From: Clitopilus passeckerianus
Taxonomy: Eukaryota; Basidiomycota; Agaricomycetes; Agaricales; Entolomataceae
Length of the DNA stretch: 64,000 nucleotides
NCBI GenBank assembly: GCA_944990035.1
Contig: CALYLX010000126.1
Span: 434,001-498,000, forward strand
Reading direction: 5' to 3'
This document shows, piece after piece, positions 33,001 through 43,450 of the stretch. The first letter of the stretch is position 1, and every line of letters starts with the position of its first letter. The notes beneath the pieces were generated by a model. That model was not told where the DNA came from and did no database searches. It saw only the letters and a program-made list of their open reading frames with translations. The position numbers and the translations under genes were made by a program.

Positions 33001-33115
33001 ACGGAACATCCAAGGTCCCATTCAACGTTACACCTCAGAACGTTCTCGCCGCTTACAAAAAATACTACCTCAACAAATTTATTGATCACCACGCCTTCGA
33101 AATCCTTTCGTGATC

Positions 33116-33829
33116 TTTCAGGACCCCAAGGTTTCTACACCAGCAACATTAATAGCTTCAGCATCATCATCACCATCGAACACAAGCCCGGTTCACTTTT
33201 GCTCCCACAAGAGCCTGCTCCAGCAATGGTTTCCGTCCCTGCACCAGCACATATACCCCGCACTTGCCACCAACACCCACACCTGACAAGCCCTCACCCC
33301 AGCCGAGAATAAAGTGAACGGCCCCCACACCATCGCCGTCACTATCAAAGACAAGCTCTAATTCCACTACCCCAACGAAAGCCTGCTCCAGCAACGGTTT
33401 CCGTCCCTGCATCAACACCTATACCCAGCACTCACTGCCAACAAGCCCACTAGACACGCCATTGCCCTCGTCCTTGAACGCAGTGAATAGCTTTGGTATC
33501 GTCGTCATCGCCATCTAACACAAGCCCAGTTCCTCATGAAAGCCAGCTCCAGCAACGGTTCCCGTCTCTGCACCAGCACCTTTACCCGGCACTCGCCGCC
33601 AACACTCACACCCAACATGCTATCACCCTTACCCTTGAACGCAGTGAACGGCTCTGGCACCATCGTCATCGCCATCAAAGACAAGCCCCGGTTCCACTAC
33701 TCCCGCGAAAGCCAGCTCCAGCAACGGTTCCCGTCCCTGCACCAGCACCTATACCCAGCACTCACCGCCAACAATCACACCGGACATGCCATCACCCTCG
33801 CCCTTGAATGCACTGAACGGCTTTGGTAT
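33116..33829 (+). repeat. Degenerate ~165-bp tandem array, left part
   Basis: Four units whose cagcaa(c/t)gg landmark lies at about 33221, 33389, 33550 and 33719 (spacings 168, 161, 169). The array starts just after the Plavaka stop and is cut by element 3 at 33829. One frame of each unit encodes a similar peptide (QLQQRFPSLHQHLYPAL), with small indels between units. It may be the 3' subterminal region of the Plavaka element. Confidence 0.75.
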
Positions 33830-34407
33830 TGATATGACCCAGACTTGACGCGGTAGCAGGAGGATTATAGAATGATGAACACGAGCTTGACAGGTCAACC
33901 ACGCTTATGGAACACGGACCGGACACCGGCATACGGAGATTAAGCACGGAATTGATCTGCTACAGGCGTCTACAAGCTACAATAGACTGAATATGGTTAG
34001 CTAGAAGAGTAAACACAGTATATAAGACTTGTACTCAAGTAGATAAGGAGCAGACTTCTTACCCCACTACGACGAGTACTCGACGACGACCTCAAAGTCA
34101 ACAGGAGACTCGCTCAGTAGTTAGAAGCTCTCTAAACCGAGTCTTTATAGAGGACAAATATAGCTTGATTTCCCATCGGATTTCCGTGTTCATTTGAGTG
34201 AGAGAAGCTTTCCAGCTAACAAATACACTCTTATTTTCATTTCTACAAAACAACCCATCCTACACTACTCTATCGTTGCGTTGGTATCAGTGCTCCTTAG
34301 CACATTACTGAGAACCCGCCTGACGGCGGTGTTGATACCTAGTTAGGTTCTCGGATCGTCGATCCGAGCTTATCTCCTAACGTCTTCGACGCGTCGTCAG
34401 TCTCTCA
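33830..34407 (+). repeat. 5' LTR of element 3
   Basis: 578 bp, TGATATGACCC to GTCTCTCA. Confidence 0.94.
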
Positions 34408-34410
34408 TAT

Positions 34411-34428
34411 TGGAGCCCACCGCGAGGG
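34411..34428 (+). promoter_or_regulatory. Primer-binding site of element 3
   Basis: TGGAGCCCACCGCGAGGG begins 3 nt after the LTR. The leading TGG fits a tRNA 3' CCA end. The tRNA was not identified. Confidence 0.6.
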
Positions 34429-34510
34429 AGTTCTGATATCATTCGCAGCTTTCAAACCCTTATACTCACCGATTCGTGGGTACTCGAACAACCTACGGAA
34501 AGGCGTATAA

Positions 34511-36778
34511 TACCTTACGATTCCAAAGAAACGAGCTTCAGTCACTGAAGCCACAGTTGCTTCTAGCGCGAGAAGCATAACCCCAACAAGAACACCGGGA
34601 GCAGTTGCCGAGTCTAGGAGTCAATCAATCACAAATCGATCAAACCAAACATCTTCTAGCGCAATTGACCCTGGAGAAGGAACTTTGAAAAGAAGCTCTC
34701 GAAATTCACAGAACCGTCCTCTCATAGATAAGGATTTAGCAGAGAAGCTTATCGCGAGAAAAGCACCTACAAAGAAGTCTACAAAGAAACCTGCAACTGT
34801 GATTAGAGTTCCAGTAGTGGAACGACCAAGAATCCCAGGGGATTTCGAAGTAGAAGAAGTAGAACCCGAGAGAGTGGTACAGGAACACACTCCCGAGTCG
34901 GACGAAGAGCAATTACACAGTCACAGTAAGGAATTACCTGAGGTTCCAGAACCAGCAGACCAATCAATCTATCACGACGCAAATTCATTAATCGAAGAAG
35001 AAATTCCAGATACCGAAGAAATTACAATGAACGACGGACAGACTGGAGCTAGTACGTCGAGCACTGGCGGTGGTACCAGTACGAATACTCCCGGTACGGC
35101 CCCAGGCCCGACAAATGGAGGCAATAATACGCCTCCCATTATAGATCCAATTACACAGAATGAGAACCAGAACGGAGGAGATAAAGGGAAGCAACCTAAG
35201 CCCGGCCCGCGTGGCAAGGAAGCTCCGAAGTTCGATCCGGAGAACGCCAAGGAATTACCAAGGTTCTTCAAGAGCTTAGATCATATCTTCGAAACAGCAG
35301 GAATCACAGGGCATGGAGAGAAGAAATACTGGGCAGGACAATATACAGACGTTGAGACGGAGGAACAGTGGCAAGATCTCATCGACAACCCAAATGTTAC
35401 ATGGACAAAGTTCAAGAGCGCGGTTCAGGAACTATATCCGGAGATAGCGCAGTACCAAGAGGGCTCAAAGAAAAATCTCGAAAAGCTTTGCCGAGAATAC
35501 TCCGGAATCACGAAAGATGATGAGGCACTTCTTGCAAAGTTCGGAAGGGAATTCACCCCCGAGGCAAAGAAACTAAAAGCCAAAGGAAAGATTCTGAATC
35601 GCGATATCATAACGATGATATTGGAGACTTTAGCACCTTCATTCGTCAGAGAATTAATCAACGTCCTAAATATCAGAAAACATCTCGAAGCTAGCAACCA
35701 AGGCGAGCGTCTAAGCAGAGACTGGCAAGAGAAGTTGAGAATTGACGAAGTCTTCGAAGAAGCGAGGATTCTCGCTTCCACAATTAATTTAGAAGACGGG
35801 GAAACAGACCGGGGCCTTCCGCGTAAGAAGATCAGCGCGACAAATGCAGCGGAGCGCGTTAAGGTCGAACCCAAGGAAGTAAATCTATCCAAGCTAGAAT
35901 TAAAATTGGACGATTTGAAGGGTACCTTGAAAGATAACCAGGAAGGGTTCACAAGGATACGGAACGACTATGACAAACATCATAGCAACTTCGAAAATAA
36001 GATTAGCGACGTGAACCGAAGATTGGATATTCTGACAAGTAACCTTCAGGCACCGAGTAGAAGCGCACAGGGACCGACATATCTTCAATCTAATAATAAC
36101 AATCCACAAGGAGGAATGGACAGGAGATGTCATTTCTGCGACGGATTGGGACACATCAGTACCTATTGCAGAAAAAGACAAGAAGTCATCACACAAGGAT
36201 GGGCAAGATTGAATGAGGCTGGAGCATTGGTTATGGCGGATGGAAGAGCCATTCCAGGGGACTCAGCTCAGGGATCGATGCTGAAACGGCTCTTAGAAGC
36301 GGTTAATTCTCAAAGAGTTAACTACCTAGGACAATCACAAGTGGGGCAAAATAGCGTGTTTAATATAAGTGTATCAGCGGAAGGAGAACAGTCCGAAGAT
36401 GAAAATCAATACGAAAGCAACCAATCGCAGACGCCGACGACTCAACCGCAGGTACCAGCGAATAACTATGTACCGGTAATGAACCAGAACTTCCAACCAA
36501 TGATGAGCATGGGAGGTAATTGGCTCGTACCGCAGCAACAATTCTATAATCCGGCGGTGTTCACACAGATGCAACCGCAGTGGCAACCGATGACGCAGGT
36601 TCAGGCACCTATGATGCAACCGCCGGCGTTTAGCAACAACACGCAAGGCACCAGTAATCAGGGAATAGATTCGTTAAAGACGGATATAGCGCAACTGACC
36701 TCATCGATGAACACGTTGGTTAATTTAATGAAAACGCGGTCACAGACTAAAGAGGGTTCCGAGGAGGGTTTCAACTAG
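34511..36778 (+). CDS. Element 3 Gag
   Basis: Open from 34511, but the first ATG in any frame after the LTR is at 35027 (583 aa from there). The upstream part reads Ser/Lys/Glu-rich. From 35027: a Gly/Thr/Asn-rich start, a capsid-like helical domain (about 35220-35760), a coiled-coil-like stretch (about 35880-36040), a CCHC knuckle CHFCDGLGHISTYC and a Gln/Pro-rich tail. The stop TAG (36776-36778) lies in an overlap with the protease frame (-1). Confidence 0.85.
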   Translation, partial: YLTIPKKRASVTEATVASSARSITPTRTPGAVAESRSQSITNRSNQTSSSAIDPGEGTLKRSSRNSQNRPLIDKDLAEKLIARKAPTKKSTKKPATVIRVPVVERPRIPGDFEVEEVEPERVVQEHTPESDEEQLHSHSKELPEVPEPADQSIYHDANSLIEEEIPDTEEITMNDGQTGASTSSTGGGTSTNTPGTAPGPTNGGNNTPPIIDPITQNENQNGGDKGKQPKPGPRGKEAPKFDPENAKELPRFFKSLDHIFETAGITGHGEKKYWAGQYTDVETEEQWQDLIDNPNVTWTKFKSAVQELYPEIAQYQEGSKKNLEKLCREYSGITKDDEALLAKFGREFTPEAKKLKAKGKILNRDIITMILETLAPSFVRELINVLNIRKHLEASNQGERLSRDWQEKLRIDEVFEEARILASTINLEDGETDRGLPRKKISATNAAERVKVEPKEVNLSKLELKLDDLKGTLKDNQEGFTRIRNDYDKHHSNFENKISDVNRRLDILTSNLQAPSRSAQGPTYLQSNNNNPQGGMDRRCHFCDGLGHISTYCRKRQEVITQGWARLNEAGALVMADGRAIPGDSAQGSMLKRLLEAVNSQRVNYLGQSQVGQNSVFNISVSAEGEQSEDENQYESNQSQTPTTQPQVPANNYVPVMNQNFQPMMSMGGNWLVPQQQFYNPAVFTQMQPQWQPMTQVQAPMMQPPAFSNNTQGTSNQGIDSLKTDIAQLTSSMNTLVNLMKTRSQTKEGSEEGFN

Positions 36779-37986
36779 GTTCGAGGAAGGGCACGGGCGT
36801 CTCTGAACGAGTCAGGAAAGACGTCATCGTCAACCCGGAGGACCGTAATAGTCAAACAGACTCGATCATAATACCGGAAAGGCCAGTAGCGAACACAGAT
36901 GATAAAAAGAAAACAAAAGAAAAACCGGAGGAAAGAAAGGTAGAACATAACAAGAGAAGCAGAGACTCGGAACCAGCGAGCTTTCAGAAAGGACAACCCA
37001 GGAGTTACGAGCTACCGTTCAGGGATGTGCCGCCAATAGAACCAGTTCCGAGAAGTAAACCGAAGGAGTTAGGCAGGAGTGTACGCTTTAGCGAAGTTAA
37101 CGAAGAGGTTCTAATAAAGCACGTTTCAAATGTCGAGGAAAACTGGGGAGATCCTAAGAGGGCAGTCGAAACAATCTTAGAACTTCCTATGACTGGGATG
37201 ACGATTGGCGACTGGTTAGCAATGAGTCGAAGCACTAGAGACGAGTTAAGGGCGCAAATCACGAGAAGGAAGACCTTACCAACAAAAACAGAGACAGTTC
37301 TATCTTACATTGACAAAATGGACGATAAAGAACTGGATTACTGGCGAAGTTTTACAGAAGATAACACTATACAATCATTTGTACAACTAGATGACATCGA
37401 AATGGAGCTGAAACCGATAGCAGTCAAAGAATCACCTTCAGAAAGCGGAAAGTTAGTTGCACCAGACCCAGTAACACAGCTTCTAGAATCCTTACCGGAA
37501 GGACAACGACCGGAAGTAATAGTTTCGGCTACAAATTCTCAGAACTTGCGTGCAGTATGGCCGGTTATCAATAACGTGAAAGCGGAGGAATGTATTCTTG
37601 ACGGAGGATCGCAGATAGTGTCGATGTCGCGTGCAGTAGCGGAGGAGATGGAATTAAATTGGGATCCAGATATCTGTATCCACATGCAATCGGCAAATAA
37701 GCAAATTGAACGAACCTTAGGGCTTGCGAAGAACGTACCCTTTCAGTTTGAACACATAACAGTGTACCTGCAGGTACATATCATCAATTCGGCAGCCTAT
37801 AAAGTACTGCTCGGTCGACCCTTTGACACCATAACGGAGAGCCGCTACCAGAACTTTAAGGACGGGAATATGATGATGACAATTCAGTGTCCAAATACAG
37901 GGAGAAGAGCGACGTGTCCTACCTTTCCAAGAGGAGCGATCCCTCAATCTAAAGTCGGTGGAAAGAGTCCGAAGGATTTTCAGTGA
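36751..37986 (+). CDS. Element 3 protease ORF
   Basis: Open in the -1 frame relative to gag, with no ATG at its start, so it is probably made by frameshifting. A basic linker is followed by a retropepsin-like domain with LDGGSQIVSM (usually D-S/T-G; here the second position is Gly) and YKVLLGRPF as the second signature. It ends at 37986, overlapping the next frame. Expected role: cleavage of the polyproteins. Confidence 0.75.
   Translation, partial: RGFRGGFQLGSRKGTGVSERVRKDVIVNPEDRNSQTDSIIIPERPVANTDDKKKTKEKPEERKVEHNKRSRDSEPASFQKGQPRSYELPFRDVPPIEPVPRSKPKELGRSVRFSEVNEEVLIKHVSNVEENWGDPKRAVETILELPMTGMTIGDWLAMSRSTRDELRAQITRRKTLPTKTETVLSYIDKMDDKELDYWRSFTEDNTIQSFVQLDDIEMELKPIAVKESPSESGKLVAPDPVTQLLESLPEGQRPEVIVSATNSQNLRAVWPVINNVKAEECILDGGSQIVSMSRAVAEEMELNWDPDICIHMQSANKQIERTLGLAKNVPFQFEHITVYLQVHIINSAAYKVLLGRPFDTITESRYQNFKDGNMMMTIQCPNTGRRATCPTFPRGAIPQSKVGGKSPKDFQ
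36766..36772 (+). promoter_or_regulatory. Candidate -1 slippery heptamer, gag to protease
   Basis: G GGT TTC in the gag frame fits the X XXY YYZ rule and lies inside the 28-nt overlap where the -1 protease frame (open from 36751) and gag are both open. Confidence 0.5.
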
Positions 37987-40900
37987 ACCTTGATGACTTG
38001 GTAGAAGATCAACGAGAGGTCGCAGTTACTATAGTTGAGGATGAGCAGGGCCGTATTTCGATAACGAGATACGCACCGTTGATGAGGTCAAAGAAAGAGA
38101 AGGAAGAGGAGTTGAGAGATCTGTACCTCGCTGCCTCTGTAGACGAGCTGTCAGCAAACGAAGGCGAGAAATATACTCTGCAAACATACCTAGGACAAGT
38201 AGACGACCTCACCCAAGAGTTCCTACAGCAAGAAAGCGGGATCAAGAGAAATAACGCAAGGAGGCCGCAGAAAGTCAATACGGACGAAAAGTTTGCGAAC
38301 TTACCAAGGTCGAAGAGACCAAAGACAGAGTCCTGCTTTGTTACGAAGAAGTATAAGCCAGTGGCAAAGAAAGTAAGACCATTTTTGGGAACGTTGCGTG
38401 ACGAGTTCAGAATCGAGAGAAAGATCGAAGGCGATCCTCTAGAAGGGATGCCTGAACTGAGAACTAGACCCGTAGACTTCGTTCCAACGGGGAGATACTC
38501 TAAGGAAAAGATGGCGATCATCGATAAGGCACACAAAGGAGACTTCCTCTTACCGGAAGAAAGAAAATTAGTGCACAACATCGTGATGGATTTCAACGAT
38601 GCGTTCGCATGGGATGATTCTGAAAGAGGAAGGTTTAGAGAAGACTGCTTCCCTCCTGTGAAAATCCCAGCTGTCGAACACGTACCTTGGGTGCTAAGAA
38701 ACATTCCCATCCCACCAGGGATCTATGAAGAAGTCTGCGGAATAATCAAGAAGAAAATCGACGCAGGCGTTTACGAACCTTCCAATTCGTCCTATCGATC
38801 CCAATGGTTCTGTGTCTTGAAGAAGGATGGAAAGAGTTTGCGGTTGGTACATAGCCTTGAACCGTTAAACAAGGTCACGATCGCGCATTCGGGAATACCA
38901 CCGGCAACGGCAGATCTTGCAGAAAGCTTCGCAGGTCGTGCATGCGGGGGAATGTTTGATCTGTACGTGGGATACGATGAGAGGATGTTGGATAAAAAGT
39001 CTAGGGACTATACAACGTTCCAGACACCGTTCGGGGCGCTGAGGTTAGTAACGTTACCGATGGGGTGGACAAATTCCGTACCTATCTTCCATGACGATGT
39101 TACTTTTATCTTGAAAGAGGAAATCCCTCATGTTACCAAGCCATACATAGATGATGTAGCTGTGAGAGGACCTGCAACGAGATATGAATTACCAGGAGGG
39201 GGATACGAAACAATACCTGAAAACAACGGTATTCGCCGTTTTGTTTGGGAACACCTCCAGAACGTCTGTAGGATCTTGCAGAGGATGAGATATTGCGGAG
39301 GAACGTTTTCGGGGACGAAATCTGTTTTATGCGCGGAGGAAATAACGGTAGTAGGACACCGTTGTACTTACGAAGGAAGAGTGCCAGATGTGGATAAAGT
39401 AGGGCTCATTACAAGATGGGGACCTTGCAAAAACATCCACGATATCAACGCGTTTCTGGGCACAGTCGGCATATTCAGAGTATTCATTAGAGACTTTGCG
39501 AAAATTTCCGAACCACTGAATAAACTTAAAAGGAAAGACGTGCCTTTCGAATGGGGGCCGGAACAAGAAGAATCGATGCAGCAGCTAAAGGATACTTTAG
39601 TAAAGGCACCAGCCTTGGTACCAATCGATTACTCACTGGAGACCGACATAGTTATGTCAGTGGATACGTCCTACAAGGCCGTAGGATATACAGTTTGGCA
39701 AGAACATCCAGAGCTTGAGATTAAGAAGAGGATAGCACGGTTTGGATCGATTACCTTACAGGAACGCGAAGCAAGGTTCTCCCAACCAAAACGCGAATTA
39801 TATGGGTTGTACAGGGCACTAGGGGAGTGCAAGTATTGGTTAATAGGATGCAGGAAGCTGGTTATCGAAACAGACGCGAAATACCTTAAAGGGATGTTAG
39901 AACACCCAGATCTAGGTCCAAACGCGACCATAAACCGCTGGATCGCGGCAGTTAGAATGTACCAGTTTACCTTGAGGCATATTCCAGCCGAAAACCACAA
40001 AGGACCAGATGGATTATCGAGGAGGGAACCGCAACCGGGAGACGAGAAGAGCGAGCCAGTAGAACTAGAAGATGAATTAGAAACCGCGGAGCCAATGTTT
40101 TACGAGTACCCAGCGCTTGAGGAAGGAAAAGAAGATGCAGAACTAGAGGTTCCACTGGAGCTAGAAGAATTCCGAGATCGAATCGATACTAGAGGAGGAT
40201 ATTACATGACTCACGACGAAGTTTGGGACACATTCTATCAGGATCTCAGCAAAGCAAAGGATTGGGCAGCACTAGAAAGACAAAAGTTTCAAAACAAAAT
40301 CAATGAGGGATGCGAAGCGAACGGAGTTATGCTACAATTAATGCACTTGCCGATGATTCCAGACCTCGAGTCGAGGTACGATCCTGAGAAAGACGAACCG
40401 TATAATGAGAAAGGACGATCTAAACGAGCCAAAGCCTTGGATGAGAAGCTACCGATGTTTAAAAAGTGGCTGAAAGACAGTACCTATCGACCAGAAGGGT
40501 TAGATGATAGGTTGTATAGGCACTTCAAGCGTATGGCGATTCAGTTTGGTGTCGATAAAGAAGACCGCTTCTTTAGAAGAGGAATTCAGTCACCTCATAA
40601 GTTGGTAGTAGACAGAACTCACCGGATGTTCATTATGCGAGCGGCACACGATAGTCTGGCGCATAAGGGGTTCTGGGCGACGAAAGAACTCATTGCAGCA
40701 AGGTTCTGGTGGCCAGAAATGGAGAACGATGTTAGCTGGTATGTCAAGACTTGTCATGTCTGTCAGCAACGGCAAAAGATGGTGGTAAAGAAACCACCTA
40801 CTGTGACGCGAACGCCGTCGCTATTCCAGACGCTACACTGTGATACGATGTACATGAGTGAGAAATCAAATGGATGCCATTACATTGTACAAGGAAGAGA

Positions 40901-41891
40901 CTCACTAACTTCATGGCCGGAGGGCCGACCTCTAAAGAAAGAGACAGCGAGAACGGTAGCCGAATGGCTGTTCGAAGACATAATCTGTCGATGGGGTTGC
41001 ATACAAGAGATCGTAACGGATAACGGACCTGTATTCATAGCAGCCGTTAATTACCTGGCAACAAAATATGGAATTAAAGGAATTCGAATCTCACCGTACA
41101 ATTCTCAAGCGAATGGAAAAGCCGAACGCATGCACTGGGATATCCGGCAAGCATTGTATAAGGCTACAGAAGGGGATGCGAGGAAGTGGTTCTGGTTCTA
41201 CCCACACGTACTATGGGCAGAACGGATGACAATAAAGAAAGGTTTAGGATGCTCACCATTCTTCGCGACCACCGGCGCACATCCAGTGTTACCGTTGGAT
41301 CTGATAGAAGCCACGTGGTTGGTGGAATATCCGAGCGAGGCGTTATCGACAGAAGACCTGATCGGGTATAGAGCAAGAGCGTTGGCGAAACACAAAGTAC
41401 ACATAGAGCAGCTGAGAGAGAGAGTTACCCGAGAAAAGATCGAGAGAGTACAGAAGTACGAGCGTGAAAACAAGCATAAGATCAAAGATTACGTCTTTGA
41501 ACCAAGAGATTTGGTTCTAGTAAGAAACAAAGCGATCGAGAGTTCATTAAGCAGTAAAATGAAACCGAGGTACTTAGGTCCGATGGTGGTGATAGCGCGA
41601 GGTGCGGGTGGAGCGTATGTTGTGGCGGAATTGGATGGAAGCGTGTTCCAAGAGCAGATCGCGGCGTCGAGAGTGATCCCATATCACCCAAGAAAGGAAA
41701 TAGAGTTACCGCAACAGATCCTAGATTGGATCGATATATCAGCTGAGAGCCTCGAAGCTCTGAAGAAGAAGGTACCAAAAGATGATTATGGACATGATTT
41801 CATTATGGATAAGGTGCGCGTGCATCCTCAAGCGGAATTAGAGGAATCAGACCAGGATCTTGATCAAGCAAAAGATGATCATTCAGAGTAA
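37953..41891 (+). CDS. Element 3 Pol (RT, RNase H, integrase)
   Basis: Intact frame of about 1300 codons, -1 relative to the protease ORF. The overlap contains GGATTTTCAGTGA, similar to the GGATTTTTAG junction of elements 1 and 2. RT: DLYVGYDERML, LPMGWTNS, YIDDVAV. RNase H: VDTSYKAVGYTVW, KRELYGLYRAL, ETDAKYLKG. Integrase: zinc finger with HDSLAHKG and CHVCQQRQ, core with LHCDTMYM, VTDNGPVF and NGKAERMH. No chromodomain at the C terminus. It belongs to a different Ty3 lineage from elements 1 and 2. Confidence 0.92.
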   Translation, partial: SRWKESEGFSVNLDDLVEDQREVAVTIVEDEQGRISITRYAPLMRSKKEKEEELRDLYLAASVDELSANEGEKYTLQTYLGQVDDLTQEFLQQESGIKRNNARRPQKVNTDEKFANLPRSKRPKTESCFVTKKYKPVAKKVRPFLGTLRDEFRIERKIEGDPLEGMPELRTRPVDFVPTGRYSKEKMAIIDKAHKGDFLLPEERKLVHNIVMDFNDAFAWDDSERGRFREDCFPPVKIPAVEHVPWVLRNIPIPPGIYEEVCGIIKKKIDAGVYEPSNSSYRSQWFCVLKKDGKSLRLVHSLEPLNKVTIAHSGIPPATADLAESFAGRACGGMFDLYVGYDERMLDKKSRDYTTFQTPFGALRLVTLPMGWTNSVPIFHDDVTFILKEEIPHVTKPYIDDVAVRGPATRYELPGGGYETIPENNGIRRFVWEHLQNVCRILQRMRYCGGTFSGTKSVLCAEEITVVGHRCTYEGRVPDVDKVGLITRWGPCKNIHDINAFLGTVGIFRVFIRDFAKISEPLNKLKRKDVPFEWGPEQEESMQQLKDTLVKAPALVPIDYSLETDIVMSVDTSYKAVGYTVWQEHPELEIKKRIARFGSITLQEREARFSQPKRELYGLYRALGECKYWLIGCRKLVIETDAKYLKGMLEHPDLGPNATINRWIAAVRMYQFTLRHIPAENHKGPDGLSRREPQPGDEKSEPVELEDELETAEPMFYEYPALEEGKEDAELEVPLELEEFRDRIDTRGGYYMTHDEVWDTFYQDLSKAKDWAALERQKFQNKINEGCEANGVMLQLMHLPMIPDLESRYDPEKDEPYNEKGRSKRAKALDEKLPMFKKWLKDSTYRPEGLDDRLYRHFKRMAIQFGVDKEDRFFRRGIQSPHKLVVDRTHRMFIMRAAHDSLAHKGFWATKELIAARFWWPEMENDVSWYVKTCHVCQQRQKMVVKKPPTVTRTPSLFQTLHCDTMYMSEKSNGCHYIVQGRDSLTSWPEGRPLKKETARTVAEWLFEDIICRWGCIQEIVTDNGPVFIAAVNYLATKYGIKGIRISPYNSQANGKAERMHWDIRQALYKATEGDARKWFWFYPHVLWAERMTIKKGLGCSPFFATTGAHPVLPLDLIEATWLVEYPSEALSTEDLIGYRARALAKHKVHIEQLRERVTREKIERVQKYERENKHKIKDYVFEPRDLVLVRNKAIESSLSSKMKPRYLGPMVVIARGAGGAYVVAELDGSVFQEQIAASRVIPYHPRKEIELPQQILDWIDISAESLEALKKKVPKDDYGHDFIMDKVRVHPQAELEESDQDLDQAKDDHSE

Positions 41892-42013
41892 CTACTGAGC
41901 GCTAAACGAAGCTCTCTCCGAAGAGATATAAGTACATACATGCGCGAGACGATGGCCTATTAAGTTGAGGCACAAATACAAGAGATAACGACGAAATATG
42001 AGATAAGACCGAT

Positions 42014-43450
42014 TTAGTTGATATCAGAGGAGTCAGACAAGTCTTCGAGGCGAGCCTGTAACTTCGCCAACTCATCACACCAGATATCTCGAGCTTGGAG
42101 GAGATAGTAAAGCTCGTGAGTCAAAGAGATAATGCGAGAACGAAGAGAACCTTCAGAGGTACGTAAAGAAAGTTCGTCGCCAGATGGGATGGAGAAAGTG
42201 AGCTGGCGAGCCTGACGAATGATACGATCGGAAGAGGGGTTGTGGACGGAAGAACGAGAACCTAGCACAAAAAGGTATCAGTGAGAAGCCGGAAACAAAC
42301 AAGAATGACAGAGCCTCACTATTGAGAAGATATTTAGAGTCCGGGAAAGCCAAGGGAAACGGCGGGAGTTGGACCTTAGGCCGGAGAGTGGCCATGGGAC
42401 TCAAGGGGCGTCGATTCTCCAATGGAGACGAGCTCCTCTGTCGCTTCCTCTCTCTTAATAATGGGGACGACGCACGGGACACTGGAGTAACAGTAACATC
42501 CAGGTCGGATGTCCCCTCCTGCGATCCAAGTAGCGACTAGGGTAAAAGAAGGAAATGAATGAAATAAGAAGATGTACTCAAAAGAATGGACTTACAACAG
42601 GAGACGCAGGTAATGCGGAAGCCTTGTTCGCCATGGTCTTCAAGTCGGTAGAGCTGGACCGTGCTAGGATTGTTTCGCGACCCCGCGCAGTACCTAAGAT
42701 GATCGCGTGCTGGAATGAAACGGTTAATAGGAGGCCATACATGCTGGAAAGTGTGGGCATACGAAGGAAGATTGAATGAGAAAGGAGACGTACCCTAGCA
42801 GTAGAGGTATCGACCATGACAGCGTCTCCGGCTGCGTCGAGTTCGATAGGGGCGTTTGCCTGCGTGTCAACGGGGATAGAATTGGCCCCGGTACCGGCAG
42901 AACGAGTAGAAGAGGCCGTTGGGCCTTGAGATCGAGGACCAGTGGGTGCCTGTAAGAAAAATATTGATAACGGCGAAATCAGATGAAGAAGTAGAGAGAC
43001 TCACATTGCCCTGTTTGAGCCAATCGATTAGCCAGTCATCGGGCTCCCAGTAATGATGAGGACTTACACGGGGACCGTTAGATTGACGAGTAGGAGTAGT
43101 AAGACCGACCCCGATAAGAACCTCCTGCAAAGACGCAAACTGCGAAGAGTAGATCTTATGCGTACGGCAGACGTGGCGAATCGCGGCGTTCAAACGACCG
43201 AGGGCGTTCATAAGACCATCGTGTGCGCGAATGGCAGCAATGGGAACCGTAGACACGCCGGCAGCCTGAAAAGAAAAATAACTAAGCGGCTGTCTGAAAC
43301 GAGCTCAAAAGTTCAGCTTACCTGCCACCAAGCGTCGAAATTGTTGATATAGTGGATGGCGTCAAACTTCGCGAGATTAGAGCGGTTGAAGAAGGAAATA
43401 TAATCGAGTATATCACGAGTGTTAGCGTTGAAGTTGGATTGTCTAGACAT
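42014..43450 (-). CDS. Antisense gene 1 of element 3, unknown protein (374 aa)
   Basis: Six exons (minus): 43450-43322, 43265-43005, 42949-42794, 42709-42596, 42536-42320, 42261-42014; total 1125 nt, all introns GT-AG of 55-84 nt. It starts MSRQSNFNANTRDILDYISF. The N-terminal ~125 residues are ordered (FDAWWQAAGVS, LIGVGLTTPT, EPDDWLIDWLKQG). The middle is Ser/Pro/Ala-rich with a basic patch (RERKRQRSSSP). The C terminus is a likely coiled coil (SLTHELYYLLQARDIW to LARLEDL-like). It lies 122 bp after the pol stop on the opposite strand. No known family recognised. Intact splicing and frames argue for selection. Confidence 0.75.

Larger units (their letters stand above)
22792..33113 (+). pseudogene. 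Plavaka-type transposase, split by copia and a nonsense codon
   Basis: Exons: 22792-22921, 22976-23281 joined with 30021-30059 once the copia insert is removed, 30108-30616, 30675-30876, 30931-31159, 31215-31350, 31405-31580, 31631-31727, 31778-32234, 32285-32404, 32461-33113; total 3054 nt, 1017 codons before the final stop. The N terminus has a C2H2 finger (CPANGCHAILQ with a later HVRLYH). The body has DWFPFESKVEFDLAEFVY, GDWAYKQA, PIILGSDKTTVS, LYLSIGNVH, ITPDLLHQIIKG and a final KFIDHHAFEI, all typical of Plavaka transposases of mushrooms. An in-frame TGA at 32213-32215 (most simply CGA to TGA) is a second defect. Interrupted by the copia element at 23282-30020. Confidence 0.88.

Noticed and set aside
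33116..33829. The tandem array as a CRISPR array.
   Set aside because: Units are contiguous, 161-169 bp, degenerate and without unique spacers; eukaryotic context.
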